Assembly: GCF_000222585.1 (NCBI RefSeq)
Contig: NZ_AFWE01000196.1
Location: forward strand, 1 to 64,000
Source: Vibrio scophthalmi LMG 19158
GTDB taxonomy: Bacteria > Pseudomonadota > Gammaproteobacteria > Enterobacterales > Vibrionaceae
DNA: 64,000 nt
Reading direction: 5' to 3'
In this document: positions 53,262 through 62,388 of the stretch, piece after piece
Layout: every line of letters starts with the position of its first letter
Numbering within the stretch: the stretch's first letter is position 1
Notes under the pieces: model-generated
Seen by the model: the letters and a program-made list of their open reading frames with translations, nothing else
The model's database searches: none
Told to the model about the DNA's origin: nothing
Translations under genes and position numbers: made by a program

Positions 53262-53296
53262 GTCAATAAGACATACTTGAAATATGTCATTTAGAC
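53262..53296. promoter_or_regulatory. Two candidate NorR-binding sites between hmp and norR
   Basis: GTCAATAAGAC (53262-53272) and GTCATTTAGAC (53286-53296) both fit the NorR core GT-N7-AC. They are 24 bp apart and frame a 19-bp dyad, GACATACTTGAAATATGTC (53270-53288). They lie about 90-110 bases upstream of the predicted hmp start, a usual enhancer distance, and close to norR, so autoregulation is likely. Confidence 0.65.
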
Positions 53297-53333
53297 ACTA
53301 CAATAGTGAAATAACTTTTTTAGAGCTGATGTT

Positions 53334-54917
53334 ATGCAAGAAATATCTGTTTCCACCTTGCTCGATATGACAGCAGGGCTCGCAAGCGCACACAATGCAC
53401 AAGATAGATTCAATCGCCTGCTCGATGCGATACGTCGAGTCATCCAATGTGATTGTATCGCGTTACTCGGTTTACACGGTGACACTTTAACCCCTTTGGC
53501 GATTCAAGGTGTGACTCGAGATACTTTAGGCCGCCGATTTAAAGTGAGTGATCACCCTCGCTTTGATCAGATCTGTCAAGCGCAAGGTGTGGTGATATTT
53601 GATGCGGACTCGCCTCTACCCGATCCTTTTGATGGCCTGCTTATCGATTATGATGGTGATTTACCAATGCATGCCTGCATGGGCTTACCTTTGCATTATT
53701 CCGATCAATTGCTCGGAATTTTGACCTTTGATAGTTTGACTCCCAATATCTTCGACACCATTCCACGTCGCAGCCTCGAAGCGCTATCAGCGATTGTGGC
53801 ATCGCATCTCAAAGTTGCCCTCACTGTTTCTCAGTTAGAACAGCAGGCAAAACGAACCCAGCAGAAATTAGAAGAGTTGAACCTTGAAGCATGGGAACGA
53901 GAAGGAGGGGAAATCATTGGGGAAAGTCCACTGATTAACGCTCTTAAAACAGACATCTCGGTTGTGGCGCCTTCCGACTTCACTATTTTAATTCACGGTG
54001 AAACCGGCGTAGGTAAAGAGTTGGTCGCACGCAGTTTGCATCATCAATCAAATCGCCGCCAACAGCCCTTAATCTACGTGAACTGTGCAGCCATCCCTGA
54101 AAGCTTGTTAGAGAGTGAGCTCTTTGGTCATGTGAAAGGGGCATTTACCGGTGCAGATAAAACACGCTTAGGTAAATTTGCGCTTGCAGACGGCGGCACA
54201 CTATTTCTCGATGAAATCGGTGAACTTAGCCTTAGCGCTCAAAGTAAACTACTACGTGCATTGCAAAACCAAGAAATTCAACCCGTTGGGCAAGACCAAG
54301 TCCAAAGTATTGATGTGCGCGTACTGGCAGCGACCAATCGTGAATTGAAGCGAGAAGTAGAGCAAGGTCGATTTCGCGCCGATTTGTATCACCGACTCAC
54401 GGTGTACCCAATCACCGTTCCCCCTCTTCGCGAGCGTGAAAGAGACGTTGAACTGCTCGCCGGCTATTTTCTTGAGCATGCGCGTAAAAAACTTAGCATC
54501 GTGCAACTAAAACTGACCAGCGAAGCCCTATTTCAACTTTCTCGCTATGACTGGCCTGGCAACGTTCGTGAATTAGAACATGTGATCAATCGCGCCGCGT
54601 TAAAAGCTCGAGCCAAGGGTTTATCAGACAATACCGTTAGTGTCTCTGCCAGTGACCTAAACCTGACCGATATCCCTGATATGCCCGAGATCAAACAAGA
54701 GCAACCACATCAGCACTCAATCTCTATTGATGCTACGCAAGGACTACGCCAAGCCACTGACCAATACCAGACACAACTGATTATTCAAGCGCTCACGCAA
54801 AGCAATTTCAACTGGGCAAATGCGGCGCGGCAACTGCAGCTTGACCGAGCCAATTTAGTCCGCTTGGCCAAGCGACTCGGCATCAACGTCACCAAGAAGC
54901 ACAAAATTGATTATTAA
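53334..54917 (+). CDS. norR: Nitric-oxide-sensing sigma54 activator NorR
   Basis: 527 residues: an N-terminal GAF domain with a non-heme iron site, AAA+ domain (Walker A GETGVGKE at 222-229, GAFTGA loop at 269-274) and a C-terminal Fis-type HTH ([25 protein letters not shown]). The residues matching the E. coli iron ligands are all kept: R76, D97, D100, C115 and D133. NO binding relieves GAF repression so that sigma54 RNA polymerase is activated at the divergent hmp. Confidence 0.95.
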   Translation: MQEISVSTLLDMTAGLASAHNAQDRFNRLLDAIRRVIQCDCIALLGLHGDTLTPLAIQGVTRDTLGRRFKVSDHPRFDQICQAQGVVIFDADSPLPDPFDGLLIDYDGDLPMHACMGLPLHYSDQLLGILTFDSLTPNIFDTIPRRSLEALSAIVASHLKVALTVSQLEQQAKRTQQKLEELNLEAWEREGGEIIGESPLINALKTDISVVAPSDFTILIHGETGVGKELVARSLHHQSNRRQQPLIYVNCAAIPESLLESELFGHVKGAFTGADKTRLGKFALADGGTLFLDEIGELSLSAQSKLLRALQNQEIQPVGQDQVQSIDVRVLAATNRELKREVEQGRFRADLYHRLTVYPITVPPLRERERDVELLAGYFLEHARKKLSIVQLKLTSEALFQLSRYDWPGNVRELEHVINRAALKARAKGLSDNTVSVSASDLNLTDIPDMPEIKQEQPHQHSISIDATQGLRQATDQYQTQLIIQALTQSNFNWANAARQLQLDRANLVRLAKRLGINVTKKHKIDY

Positions 54918-54979
54918 TGCTTGTTGAGTGTTGGCAAGTTGTTACAATAAAAGGGTAATTTAGTTCATCAAGGGTTATC

Positions 54980-55339
54980 ATGAAAGTTATTCGTTGGTTG
55001 TTAGGTCGGCTTATTTTGCTGGGCAATTTTGTATTTTCACCGCGCGGAATCAAGCGCACCGCAGAGCAACAAAAGCAAATCGATGAAAAAGCTGCGAAGC
55101 TTGCTCTATACCAATTCGAAGCATGCCCTTTCTGCGTTAAAGTTCGTCGTGCCATGAAGCGTCAATCGGTCAACATTGAGCTGCGCGATGCCAAAAGCAA
55201 CGCTCAACATCGTCAAGAATTAGAAACTGGCGGTGGTAAAGTAAAAGTGCCTTGCTTGAGAATTGAAGATCAGCAAGGCGTACAATGGTTATATGAATCA
55301 TCCGACATCGTTACATACCTAGAAAAAGAATTCGCCTAA
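54980..55339 (+). CDS. Membrane-anchored glutaredoxin-like protein
   Basis: 119 residues. An N-terminal hydrophobic anchor (about 4-20) precedes a charged linker and a glutaredoxin fold. The active site is C49-PF-C52, with cis-Pro in KVPCL and ESSDIVTYLEKEF at the C-terminus. It probably reduces disulfides or glutathione adducts near the membrane face. AAGGG precedes the ATG; a terminator follows. Confidence 0.85.
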   Translation: MKVIRWLLGRLILLGNFVFSPRGIKRTAEQQKQIDEKAAKLALYQFEACPFCVKVRRAMKRQSVNIELRDAKSNAQHRQELETGGGKVKVPCLRIEDQQGVQWLYESSDIVTYLEKEFA

Positions 55340-55345
55340 TTGCAG

Positions 55346-55377
55346 CACCCCTCACTGATTGAGGGGTGTTTTGTTTT
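55346..55377 (+). terminator. Terminator after the glutaredoxin-like gene
   Basis: CACCCCTC/GAGGGGTG stem followed by TTTTGTTTTT. Confidence 0.85.
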
Positions 55378-55390
55378 TGGAGTTATAATT

Positions 55391-56005
55391 ATGGATAGAG
55401 TTAACGTCGTACCCTTTAACGCCAAGCGTCTACGCGCCATCGTGTTTGACTTAGACAATACCCTTGTTAGCTCCAATATGGATTTTAAATGGCTGCGAAG
55501 CCAAGTTGGCTGCCCACAACATCTTGACCTACTTAGCTATACCAACAGTATTAATTGCCCTAATCAACGCGCCATCGCTCAGCAACAAATTCTCAACCAT
55601 GAAATCAACGATGCCCAACAGTCACACACTATGCCGGGCTGTCGTTACTTACTCAATTTTATCGAACATCAAGCGCTGCATACTGCGATTATTACTCGCA
55701 ATTGCCTGCAAGCTGCTCAACTCAAAGTCATCCATAATCAACTGAATATCACTCGAATTATTAGCCGTGAACATTATCCGCCCAAGCCTTCACCGCAGTC
55801 ATTACTCGCCCTTGCGGACGATTGGCAGATTACAGCGGATGAACTGTTGTATGTAGGTGATCATCTTTATGATTTAGAAGCGGCGGCAAACGCTCAAATG
55901 CCATCATGTTTGGTCACCCACGGCCAATCCTCGGTATTTTCGGATAGCGCATCGGTGGTCGTTGAACAGCTAAATGACCTCGTACAGTTGCTTGAGCAGC
56001 GCTAA
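55391..56005 (+). CDS. HAD family hydrolase
   Basis: A 204-residue haloacid-dehalogenase-type phosphatase. Motif I is VFDLDNTLV (D20, D22), motif II is IITRN, and motif III/IV is PPKPSPQSL with GDHLYDLEAA. The cap is a small helical insertion. The ATG at 55391 has GGAG 8 bases upstream; an earlier in-frame TTG lies in the terminator. The substrate is unknown. Confidence 0.85.
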   Translation: MDRVNVVPFNAKRLRAIVFDLDNTLVSSNMDFKWLRSQVGCPQHLDLLSYTNSINCPNQRAIAQQQILNHEINDAQQSHTMPGCRYLLNFIEHQALHTAIITRNCLQAAQLKVIHNQLNITRIISREHYPPKPSPQSLLALADDWQITADELLYVGDHLYDLEAAANAQMPSCLVTHGQSSVFSDSASVVVEQLNDLVQLLEQR

Positions 56006-56094
56006 AGCGCAACAATAGTGTTCAAAACATTTAAAAAGATGTTCAAAATTAACTCATTAGAATAATAAACGACTACCGCCAATAGGATGCCAAC

Positions 56095-56715
56095 ATGCCA
56101 AAAAATAAAGTGCTTGTCCTGTACGCTCATCCATCTCAACACCGCTCTGAGGTCAATCAACCTCTGTTCAATGTTGCTCAAAATACCGAAGGGGTCACCT
56201 GCGTCGACCTTTATTACGAATATCCAAGTTACAACATCAATATTGATCGTGAACAGCAGCGTTTGATGGATCACGATGTGATCATTTTCCAATTCCCTCT
56301 CTATTGGTATTCCACCCCTGCGATGCTCAAAGAGTGGCAAGATTTAGTGCTTGAATATGGTTTCGCTTATGGCAGCCAAGGCACTGCGCTTAACGGTAAG
56401 CATTTCATGTGCGCACTGTCAGCCGGAGGCAAAGCCGACGCTTATCAAACCAAAGGCTATAATCACTTTACCATTCGAGAACTCCTCTATCCGATGGAGC
56501 AAATGGCCGCACTAACTGGCATGAAATATATGGCCCCGCTTGCTTTATTTGGTGCGCGCACAGCCAAAGAAGAGGGACGAATTACCCAGCACGAACAACG
56601 TTGGAAACGGCTGCTCACAGCGTTAGTCAACGACCGATTCGACTACAAACGAGCTTACGAAGTAGAAAAATTGAATCACCACTTAGACGAGCTCATTTTA
56701 GGAGATAACGCATGA
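56095..56715 (+). CDS. KefF/KefG-like NAD(P)H oxidoreductase, ancillary protein of a potassium efflux system
   Basis: A 206-residue NQO1-type flavodoxin-fold quinone reductase. Landmarks include VLVLYAHPSQHRSEVNQPLF (FMN phosphate loop), FQFPLYWYSTPAMLKEWQD and SAGGKADAYQTKGYNHFTIRELL. Known KefF/KefG enzymes bind the Kef channel and enhance glutathione-adduct-gated K+ efflux. The gene overlaps the downstream kef start by 4 bases, so they form one unit. Confidence 0.9.
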   Translation: MPKNKVLVLYAHPSQHRSEVNQPLFNVAQNTEGVTCVDLYYEYPSYNINIDREQQRLMDHDVIIFQFPLYWYSTPAMLKEWQDLVLEYGFAYGSQGTALNGKHFMCALSAGGKADAYQTKGYNHFTIRELLYPMEQMAALTGMKYMAPLALFGARTAKEEGRITQHEQRWKRLLTALVNDRFDYKRAYEVEKLNHHLDELILGDNA

Positions 56716-58633
56716 CCGGATATTTTCTGCAAGCTTTCATCTATCTCGTCGCAGCCGTCATTGCGGTGCCAATTGCAAAACGTCTCGGCTTAGGCTCAGT
56801 GCTGGGTTATTTGATCGCTGGTGTGGTTATCGGCCCAATCATTGGTTTAGTGGGCGAAGAGACCACAACCATTCAACACTTCGCCGAATTTGGCGTCGTG
56901 ATGATGCTATTTCTCGTCGGTCTTGAACTTGAGCCGAAAATGCTTTGGGGGATGCGAAACCGACTATTAGGTTTAGGTGGATTACAGGTTGGTGTCACCG
57001 CGGCACTGGTGATGGGGATTGCCATGTTCTTCAACCAAACATGGACTGTTGCTCTCGCCATCGGCTTGATCTTTGCGCTCTCTTCTACTGCGATTGTCTT
57101 ACAAACCTTTAACGAGAAAGGGTTAAGCCGTACCGAAGGCGGCCAGAATGCATTTTCTGTTTTGTTGTTCCAAGATATTGCCGTGATCCCAATGCTGGCG
57201 TTTATTCCATTACTGGCACTACCAGAACTGGTTCAGCAGGCTCAGGCGATGGCATCAACGGCTGCAGAGCATCATGAAGAATTAAGCCTTGTCGCAGGCC
57301 TACCTGGCTGGGCATACGCCTTAGTGATCGTCGCTTCAATTAGTGGATTGGTCGTCGGCGGGCATTATCTGAGTCGGCCGTTATTTCGTTTTGTTGCCAG
57401 CTCAGGTCTGCGGGAGATATTTACCGCAACCGCCCTGATGTTGGTGGTCGGTATTGCGGCTTTAATGAGTTTGATCGGCTTATCTCCCGCACTTGGTGCT
57501 TTCCTTGCTGGGTCGTTTTGGCCAACAGTGAGTTTCGCCACGAGCTAGAGTCCAATATTGATCCGTTTAAAGGGTTACTACTTGGGTTGTTTTTCATCAC
57601 CGTTGGCGCGGGGATCAATTTCGCGATCTTATTTGATGACTTCTTCCTCATCGTCGGCCTCACGCTCGGCGTAATGTTACTCAAAGCCGTTGTACTGTTT
57701 GTGCTGGCCTTTTGTTTTAGGATCCGCCAAAGCAATCGCTGGTTATTTACATTAAGTTTGGCTCAAGCCGGTGAATTTGGCTTTGTATTACTCAGCTTCA
57801 CCACGCAAAACCATGTTATTCCGCTCGAGTTAGCGCAAACACTTTCTTTGGTTGTCGCGCTCTCGATGTTCTTAACCCCGGGCCTGTTTATCCTATTTGA
57901 TAAGGTTATTCTGCCGCGCTACGAGCAGGCTTCTAATCAGGGAGAAGCTGACGAAATTGATGAAAAAGGCACCGTAATCATCGCGGGCATTGGCCGATTT
58001 GGTCAAATCGTCAACCGCCTGCTGGTCGCCAATGGCGTTAAAACCGTGGTGTTGGATCACCAAGCAGATCAAGTGGATGTGGTTCGTCAGATTAATACTA
58101 AAGCGTTCTTTGGCGACGCGACACGCCCCGATTTATTGCACACAGCGGGCATAGAGGAAGCGGCTATGATTGTTGTCGCCATTGACAATCGTGATGCCTC
58201 CCTTGCGTTAGTGAAATACATTAAGCACACCTACCCTAATGTGACGATTCTCGCTCGTGCTTTTGACCGCGGTGATGGCTACCTGCTTCGTCAAGCCGGT
58301 GCGGACGTAATTGAATCTGAAACTTACCATTCAGCCTTAGAGTTGGGTGCGCATGCTTTGCGTGAACTAGGCCAACACCCGTTCTTAGTTGAGCAGCAAA
58401 AAGCCAGCTACAAGCGAGTAGAAGATAAAAAATCGGACGCCTTGTACCAAGCTTGGTTGGATGATTCGGATAATGAGCGCTTCGACAACAACTATCGACA
58501 ACTGTTCATGCACTTGGAAGAGCAGATCAAACTCGCGATTACCACTGACCGAGCAGATAAACACAACAATGATGAGCGAGGCTGGACGCCTCCACCAAAA
58601 GGCTATGATGACGACTTTAAAGAAAATGTTTAA
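56712..58633 (+). pseudogene. kefB/kefC glutathione-gated K+/H+ antiporter, frameshifted
   Basis: The reading frame breaks in the middle. The first part (56712-57548) codes for the N-terminal CPA2 membrane domain and ends in LSPALGAFLAG followed by 11 out-of-frame residues. The second part (57518-58633) resumes in another frame with ANSEFRHELESNIDPFKGLLLGLFF. It ends in an RCK/TrkA-N domain (TVIIAGIGRFGQIVNRLL...). Restoring one G in the GGG run at 57510-57512 would rejoin the normal KefB/C line (FLAGVVLANSEFRH). Intact, it would give K+ efflux protecting from electrophiles. A real mutation, a sequence error or phase variation in the G run are all possible. Confidence 0.85.
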
Positions 58634-58697
58634 AGAGTTTCAAGCAAGCGCCGCTCGATTTCATCGTTCAATCAAGTAAACTAGTCTTTACTAACCT

Positions 58698-58731
58698 AAT
58701 AAAGCTGAGCCTGTCTCAGCTTTATTTTTAT
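58698..58731 (+). terminator. Terminator of the kef unit
   Basis: AATAAAGCTGAG/CTCAGCTTTATT stem followed by a T-rich tail. Confidence 0.85.
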
Positions 58732-58755
58732 TTCCAATCCAGTAGTGGTTACACC

Positions 58756-60075
58756 ATGCATTCTAACGATCTTGGCAAACAACTGTTTTCTATGACTTGG
58801 CCAATGTTATTTGGCGTACTCTCTTTAATGAGTTTCCAACTGGTTGACAGTGCGTTTATCGGCCAGCTAGGTATTTTACCTCTGGCAGCGCAAGGTTTTA
58901 CCCTACCGATCCAAATGATCATCATCGGCCTTCAAGTGGGGTTAGGTATCGCAACCACGGCCGTGATTGCCAGAGCCATTGGCGCAAACCAACAGCGCTA
59001 TGCACAACAGCTCGGCGGGTTGGTTGTTGCGCTTGGCTCCGTCGGTGTTGCTATTTTCTGTGTACTTCTCTATTTGATCCGCGAACCAATCTTATTAATG
59101 CTCAGCGCGCCACAAAGCGTCTTTACCATTATCGATAGCTATTGGCTTTATTGGTTAGTCAGCTCATGGACTGGCGCGTTGCTCTACTTTTTCTACAGTG
59201 TTTGCCGAGCCAACGGCAATACTATGCTGCCTGGGAGCATGATGGTAGTCACGAGCTTACTTAACCTCGCTCTCGACCCGCTGTTCATTTTCACTTTCGA
59301 CATGGGCATTAATGGCGCTGCGTTGGCAACCATAATTGCATTCGGCTTAGGCATTTTGTTCGTCGCTCCTAAGGTAGTGAAAAAGCAATGGATGAGTTTC
59401 GATTGGCACGATCTAAATGTGGCTAAGAGTCTTGCATCTATTGGAAATATCATGGGGCCTGCGATGGTCAGTCAACTATTGCCACCACTCTCTTCCATGC
59501 TCGCCACCAAATTGCTCGCAAGCTTCGGTACAGCAGCGGTCGCAGCTTGGGCGCTAGGATCTCGTTTTGAGTTTTTTGCTATTGTCTCAGTACTGGCCTT
59601 AACCATGTCGATGCCGCCAATGGTCGGCCGCCTATTAGGTGCTAACAAACTAGAAGAAATTCGTCAATTGGTGTTTCTGGCCTGCAAATACGTTCTCGGC
59701 TTTCAGGTTGTTGTCGCCGCAATCACGTGGTTCAGCGCTGATTTTCTTACGACTGTGATGACCAGCGATCATCAGGTGAAGCAAATCCTCATGTGGCATT
59801 TAATGATTGTCCCTTTAAGTTTAGGTCCTTTAGGGATCTGCATGTTGATGGTATCTATCAATAATGCACTTGGAAAATCCTACACCGCCCTGACGATTTC
59901 AGTACTAAGGTTATTTGTGTTTTTCCTACCTTGCTTATGGATCGGCTCAATACTCGGTGGTATTGAAGGCATTTTTTGGGGCGCCTTCATTGGCAATATT
60001 GGCGCGGGATTCAGCGCTTGGTTGATGTATCAAAAAGCCTTTAAACAAGTCTCTTGCAAACTAAGTATCAAATAA
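58756..60075 (+). CDS. MATE family efflux transporter
   Basis: A 439-residue protein with twelve predicted helices in two pseudo-symmetric halves. MATE-like elements include DSAFIGQLGILPLAAQGFTLP near the start, RANGNTMLPGSMMVVTSLLNLALDPLFIF, and MPPMVGRLLGANKLEE in the second half. It exports cationic drugs or dyes with Na+ or H+; the substrate is undetermined. It follows the kef terminator and seems to have its own promoter. The Shine-Dalgarno sequence is weak. Confidence 0.9.
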   Translation: MHSNDLGKQLFSMTWPMLFGVLSLMSFQLVDSAFIGQLGILPLAAQGFTLPIQMIIIGLQVGLGIATTAVIARAIGANQQRYAQQLGGLVVALGSVGVAIFCVLLYLIREPILLMLSAPQSVFTIIDSYWLYWLVSSWTGALLYFFYSVCRANGNTMLPGSMMVVTSLLNLALDPLFIFTFDMGINGAALATIIAFGLGILFVAPKVVKKQWMSFDWHDLNVAKSLASIGNIMGPAMVSQLLPPLSSMLATKLLASFGTAAVAAWALGSRFEFFAIVSVLALTMSMPPMVGRLLGANKLEEIRQLVFLACKYVLGFQVVVAAITWFSADFLTTVMTSDHQVKQILMWHLMIVPLSLGPLGICMLMVSINNALGKSYTALTISVLRLFVFFLPCLWIGSILGGIEGIFWGAFIGNIGAGFSAWLMYQKAFKQVSCKLSIK

Positions 60076-60134
60076 GTTGCATTATAGTTGCACACTCGTT
60101 AGTCTAAATTTTCACCCGATAGGAATAGTATTAA

Positions 60135-60230
60135 ATGCAACTTAGTCTTACTTACTCTACTTTTCGTCAGATAAGCAGCCCATTGTTAACACAACAATGG
60201 CTCCTCCTCCTGAATGCCCGTAGCCGGTAG
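60135..60230 (+). CDS. Probable leucine-rich leader peptide
   Basis: A 31-codon frame: ATG at 60135, AGGA about 10 bases upstream, TAG at 60228. The sequence ends QQWLLLLNARSR, with four leucine codons in a row (CTC CTC CTC CTG at 60201-60212) and two more at 60183-60188. This resembles the E. coli leu leader peptide, which also has LLLLNA followed by Arg. RNA hairpins follow within 12 bases of the stop and the next gene is a DMT transporter. No expression evidence exists in the sequence itself. Confidence 0.6.
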   Translation: MQLSLTYSTFRQISSPLLTQQWLLLLNARSR

Positions 60231-60300
60231 GTAATACTCTGTCTGGCTGCGAATTTTGCAGCCAGATCGCATCACTCGTAGCCTTGTTATTTTTGATTAC
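60219..60300 (+). promoter_or_regulatory. Candidate transcription attenuator upstream of the DMT transporter
   Basis: A perfect 9-bp hairpin (TCTGGCTGC/GCAGCCAGA) spans 60242-60266. Its left arm GGCTGCG (60245-60251) can also pair, with one G-U, with CGTAGCC inside the leader (60219-60225) or with an identical CGTAGCC at 60277-60283, which is followed by TTGTTATTTTT. Such alternatives are what an attenuator needs. The hairpin at 60242-60266 itself lacks a T-run. Confidence 0.5.
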
Positions 60301-60334
60301 TTATCAATTTTTATAACGGTAAGGATACGATCCC

Positions 60335-61312
60335 ATGAGCGATACCAGTGAGTCTACTCGCGAATCAAAAGCAAGGTCCGTTGCGACAAGCACGACCAAT
60401 ACGCCATCCCACCATTTGTCAGCGTTTTCGTCCCAATATCAGACTGGACTTCTGTTTGCTTTAGTCGGTTGTGTCCTTTTTTCACTCAAACCGATTTTTG
60501 TCAAACTCGCTTATCAAGCGGGCGGCGATGCCACTTCAATCATGGCTTTGCGGGCCTTTAGCTCGTTGCCTTTCTACCTTGTGACTTTGGTTTTTCTGTG
60601 CCGTAAGCAGACTACGCGTATAAAATTGCGTTCTCATGGCTTTAAAGCGGCGATGATTGGCGTTTTGGGCTATTACATGGCCAGCTTTCTTGATATTTCC
60701 GCATTATCTTATATTTCAGCCCAACTAGAACGCTTGCTTATCTTCTTATTCCCTTCTTTTGTTGTGCTGATCAGCTGGGTCATCCATAGGCAGCCACCAA
60801 CACGAACCATCATTGCGGCAACCTTCGTTGGCTATGCTGGAACCGCGCTAATCTTAGCGCAGGACTTACAAACTCTTGGAAGTTCGGTGGGTTTGGGGGC
60901 GCTGCTTGCCGTTAGCTCAGCGTTTGTATTTGCTATTTATCTGGTTGCTAGCAAGCCGCTGATAGGGGCTTTAGGGAGTTCCTTGTTTACCAGTGTCGGT
61001 ATGGGCTGTGCGGGTATAGCGATCCTAATTCATCTTTATTTCAATGGCGCCGATATTCGTACTTGGTCAGTGGAGCTAATAAGTATTGGCGTCGCTCTGG
61101 GACTATTTTGTACAGTGTTGCCTTCTTACTTTGTCGCCGCAGCGATGGCGCGTCTCTCGCCGACCGAGTTGAGCTTAACTAATAACCTGGGCCCCGCCAT
61201 CACCGCGGCAGGTGCGGTGCTGATTTTAGGAGAATTATTCACCGTTTGGCACGCAATCGGTATGGGCTTAGTCATATTCTCTGTTGTCATGATAAATCGG
61301 ACAAAAAAGTAA
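60335..61312 (+). CDS. DMT superfamily (EamA) transporter preceded by a leucine-rich leader
   Basis: A 325-residue protein. A hydrophilic N-terminal tail (1-35) precedes ten predicted helices in two EamA repeats. The second repeat ends in PTELSLTNNLGPAITAAGAVLILGE. EamA proteins commonly export amino acids or other metabolites. The leader upstream hints that this one handles leucine or a branched-chain relative (inference). AAGGA lies 9 bases before the ATG. Confidence 0.85.
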   Translation: MSDTSESTRESKARSVATSTTNTPSHHLSAFSSQYQTGLLFALVGCVLFSLKPIFVKLAYQAGGDATSIMALRAFSSLPFYLVTLVFLCRKQTTRIKLRSHGFKAAMIGVLGYYMASFLDISALSYISAQLERLLIFLFPSFVVLISWVIHRQPPTRTIIAATFVGYAGTALILAQDLQTLGSSVGLGALLAVSSAFVFAIYLVASKPLIGALGSSLFTSVGMGCAGIAILIHLYFNGADIRTWSVELISIGVALGLFCTVLPSYFVAAAMARLSPTELSLTNNLGPAITAAGAVLILGELFTVWHAIGMGLVIFSVVMINRTKK

Positions 61313-61370
61313 GGTAAGCCTGTTAAGAAAGTCGTATGATTCAGCCATCTTTTTCGAGTACCTAATTTTT

Positions 61371-62258
61371 ATGAGTCACAATCATCACCCAATCCAAGGC
61401 GCAAGTTGGATGCTTACTGCGGGACTATCCTTCGCGATCGTCAATAGCCTTGCACAAGTCGCCAGTATCAATTTTGGCTTATCGTCAACGACCGTTGCCT
61501 TGATCCAATACGCCATCGCATTGGTCGCGATTTTGCCTTACTTAAAAACGTTAGGTATTCGTCAATCTCTTAAAACAGACAAGCTTGGTTTACATATTTT
61601 CCGCGTATTTTTATCGGTGATTGGTATTCAACTGTGGCTGTGGGCACTTGCTTATCCTGTGCCTATTTGGCAAGGCATCGCGTTATTGATGACCTCGCCT
61701 CTGTTCGCCACTATTGGCTCAGGTCTTTTGCTCAAAGAAAACGTTGGCGCTGCTCGTTGGGGAGCCACCATTACCGGTTTCATTGGTGCAATGATCATCC
61801 TTGAGCCGTGGGGCGACGACTTTAACTGGGCAACATTGTTACCTGTTGGTGCCGCCTTCTTTTGGGCTTGCTACTCTTTGATGGTGAAAAAACTCTCTGC
61901 GAACGATTCACCCTCGACAATGGTGGTCTATTTGCTGATTTTAATTACGCCATTTAACATCTTACTCGCACTGCCTGATTGGCAAATGCCAAGTGGTCTT
62001 AATGTATGGCTGATTTTGATCGCTGCCGGCATCGCCACAGCACTCGCGCAGTGGGCAATTGTAAAAGCGTACGCGGTAGCTGATGCCTCTTTTGTTCAGC
62101 CGTTTGACCACGCTAAACTACCACTGAATGTGTTAGCTGGCTGGGTTGTGTTTGGTTGGGTACCACCAGGTCGTTTATGGCTAGGCGCGTTTATCATCAT
62201 CGCCTCCGTTGCCTTTATTACCCAATGGGAAAGTAAGAAATTTCGTAAAAAACGTTGA
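61371..62258 (+). CDS. DMT superfamily (EamA) transporter
   Basis: A 295-residue protein with ten helices in two EamA repeats: the first with IQLWLWALAYPVPIWQGIALLMTSPLFATIGSGLLLKE, the second with AQWAIVKAYAVADASFVQPFDHAKLPLNVLAGWVVFG. It has no hydrophilic tail, and is not a close copy of the preceding transporter. It lies 58 bases downstream of it, so it may be in the same transcript. The Shine-Dalgarno sequence is weak. Confidence 0.85.
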   Translation: MSHNHHPIQGASWMLTAGLSFAIVNSLAQVASINFGLSSTTVALIQYAIALVAILPYLKTLGIRQSLKTDKLGLHIFRVFLSVIGIQLWLWALAYPVPIWQGIALLMTSPLFATIGSGLLLKENVGAARWGATITGFIGAMIILEPWGDDFNWATLLPVGAAFFWACYSLMVKKLSANDSPSTMVVYLLILITPFNILLALPDWQMPSGLNVWLILIAAGIATALAQWAIVKAYAVADASFVQPFDHAKLPLNVLAGWVVFGWVPPGRLWLGAFIIIASVAFITQWESKKFRKKR

Positions 62259-62388
62259 GTTGTTGAAATTAATCTTCCCTTTCACCGTTCTTAATAACTG
62301 AAATGGTTTGGGTTTCCTTCTACGCTTAAACAAAGGCGCTGAAACAAAGACGCTTTCCCAACCGCTTGGCTCAATTCGGGAGAAGATA

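Noticed and set aside
53270-53288. The GACATA/TATGTC dyad as an NsrR site
   Set aside because: It lacks the NsrR-type AAGATG-like ends, while the overlapping GT-N7-AC sites and the adjacent norR gene explain it better.
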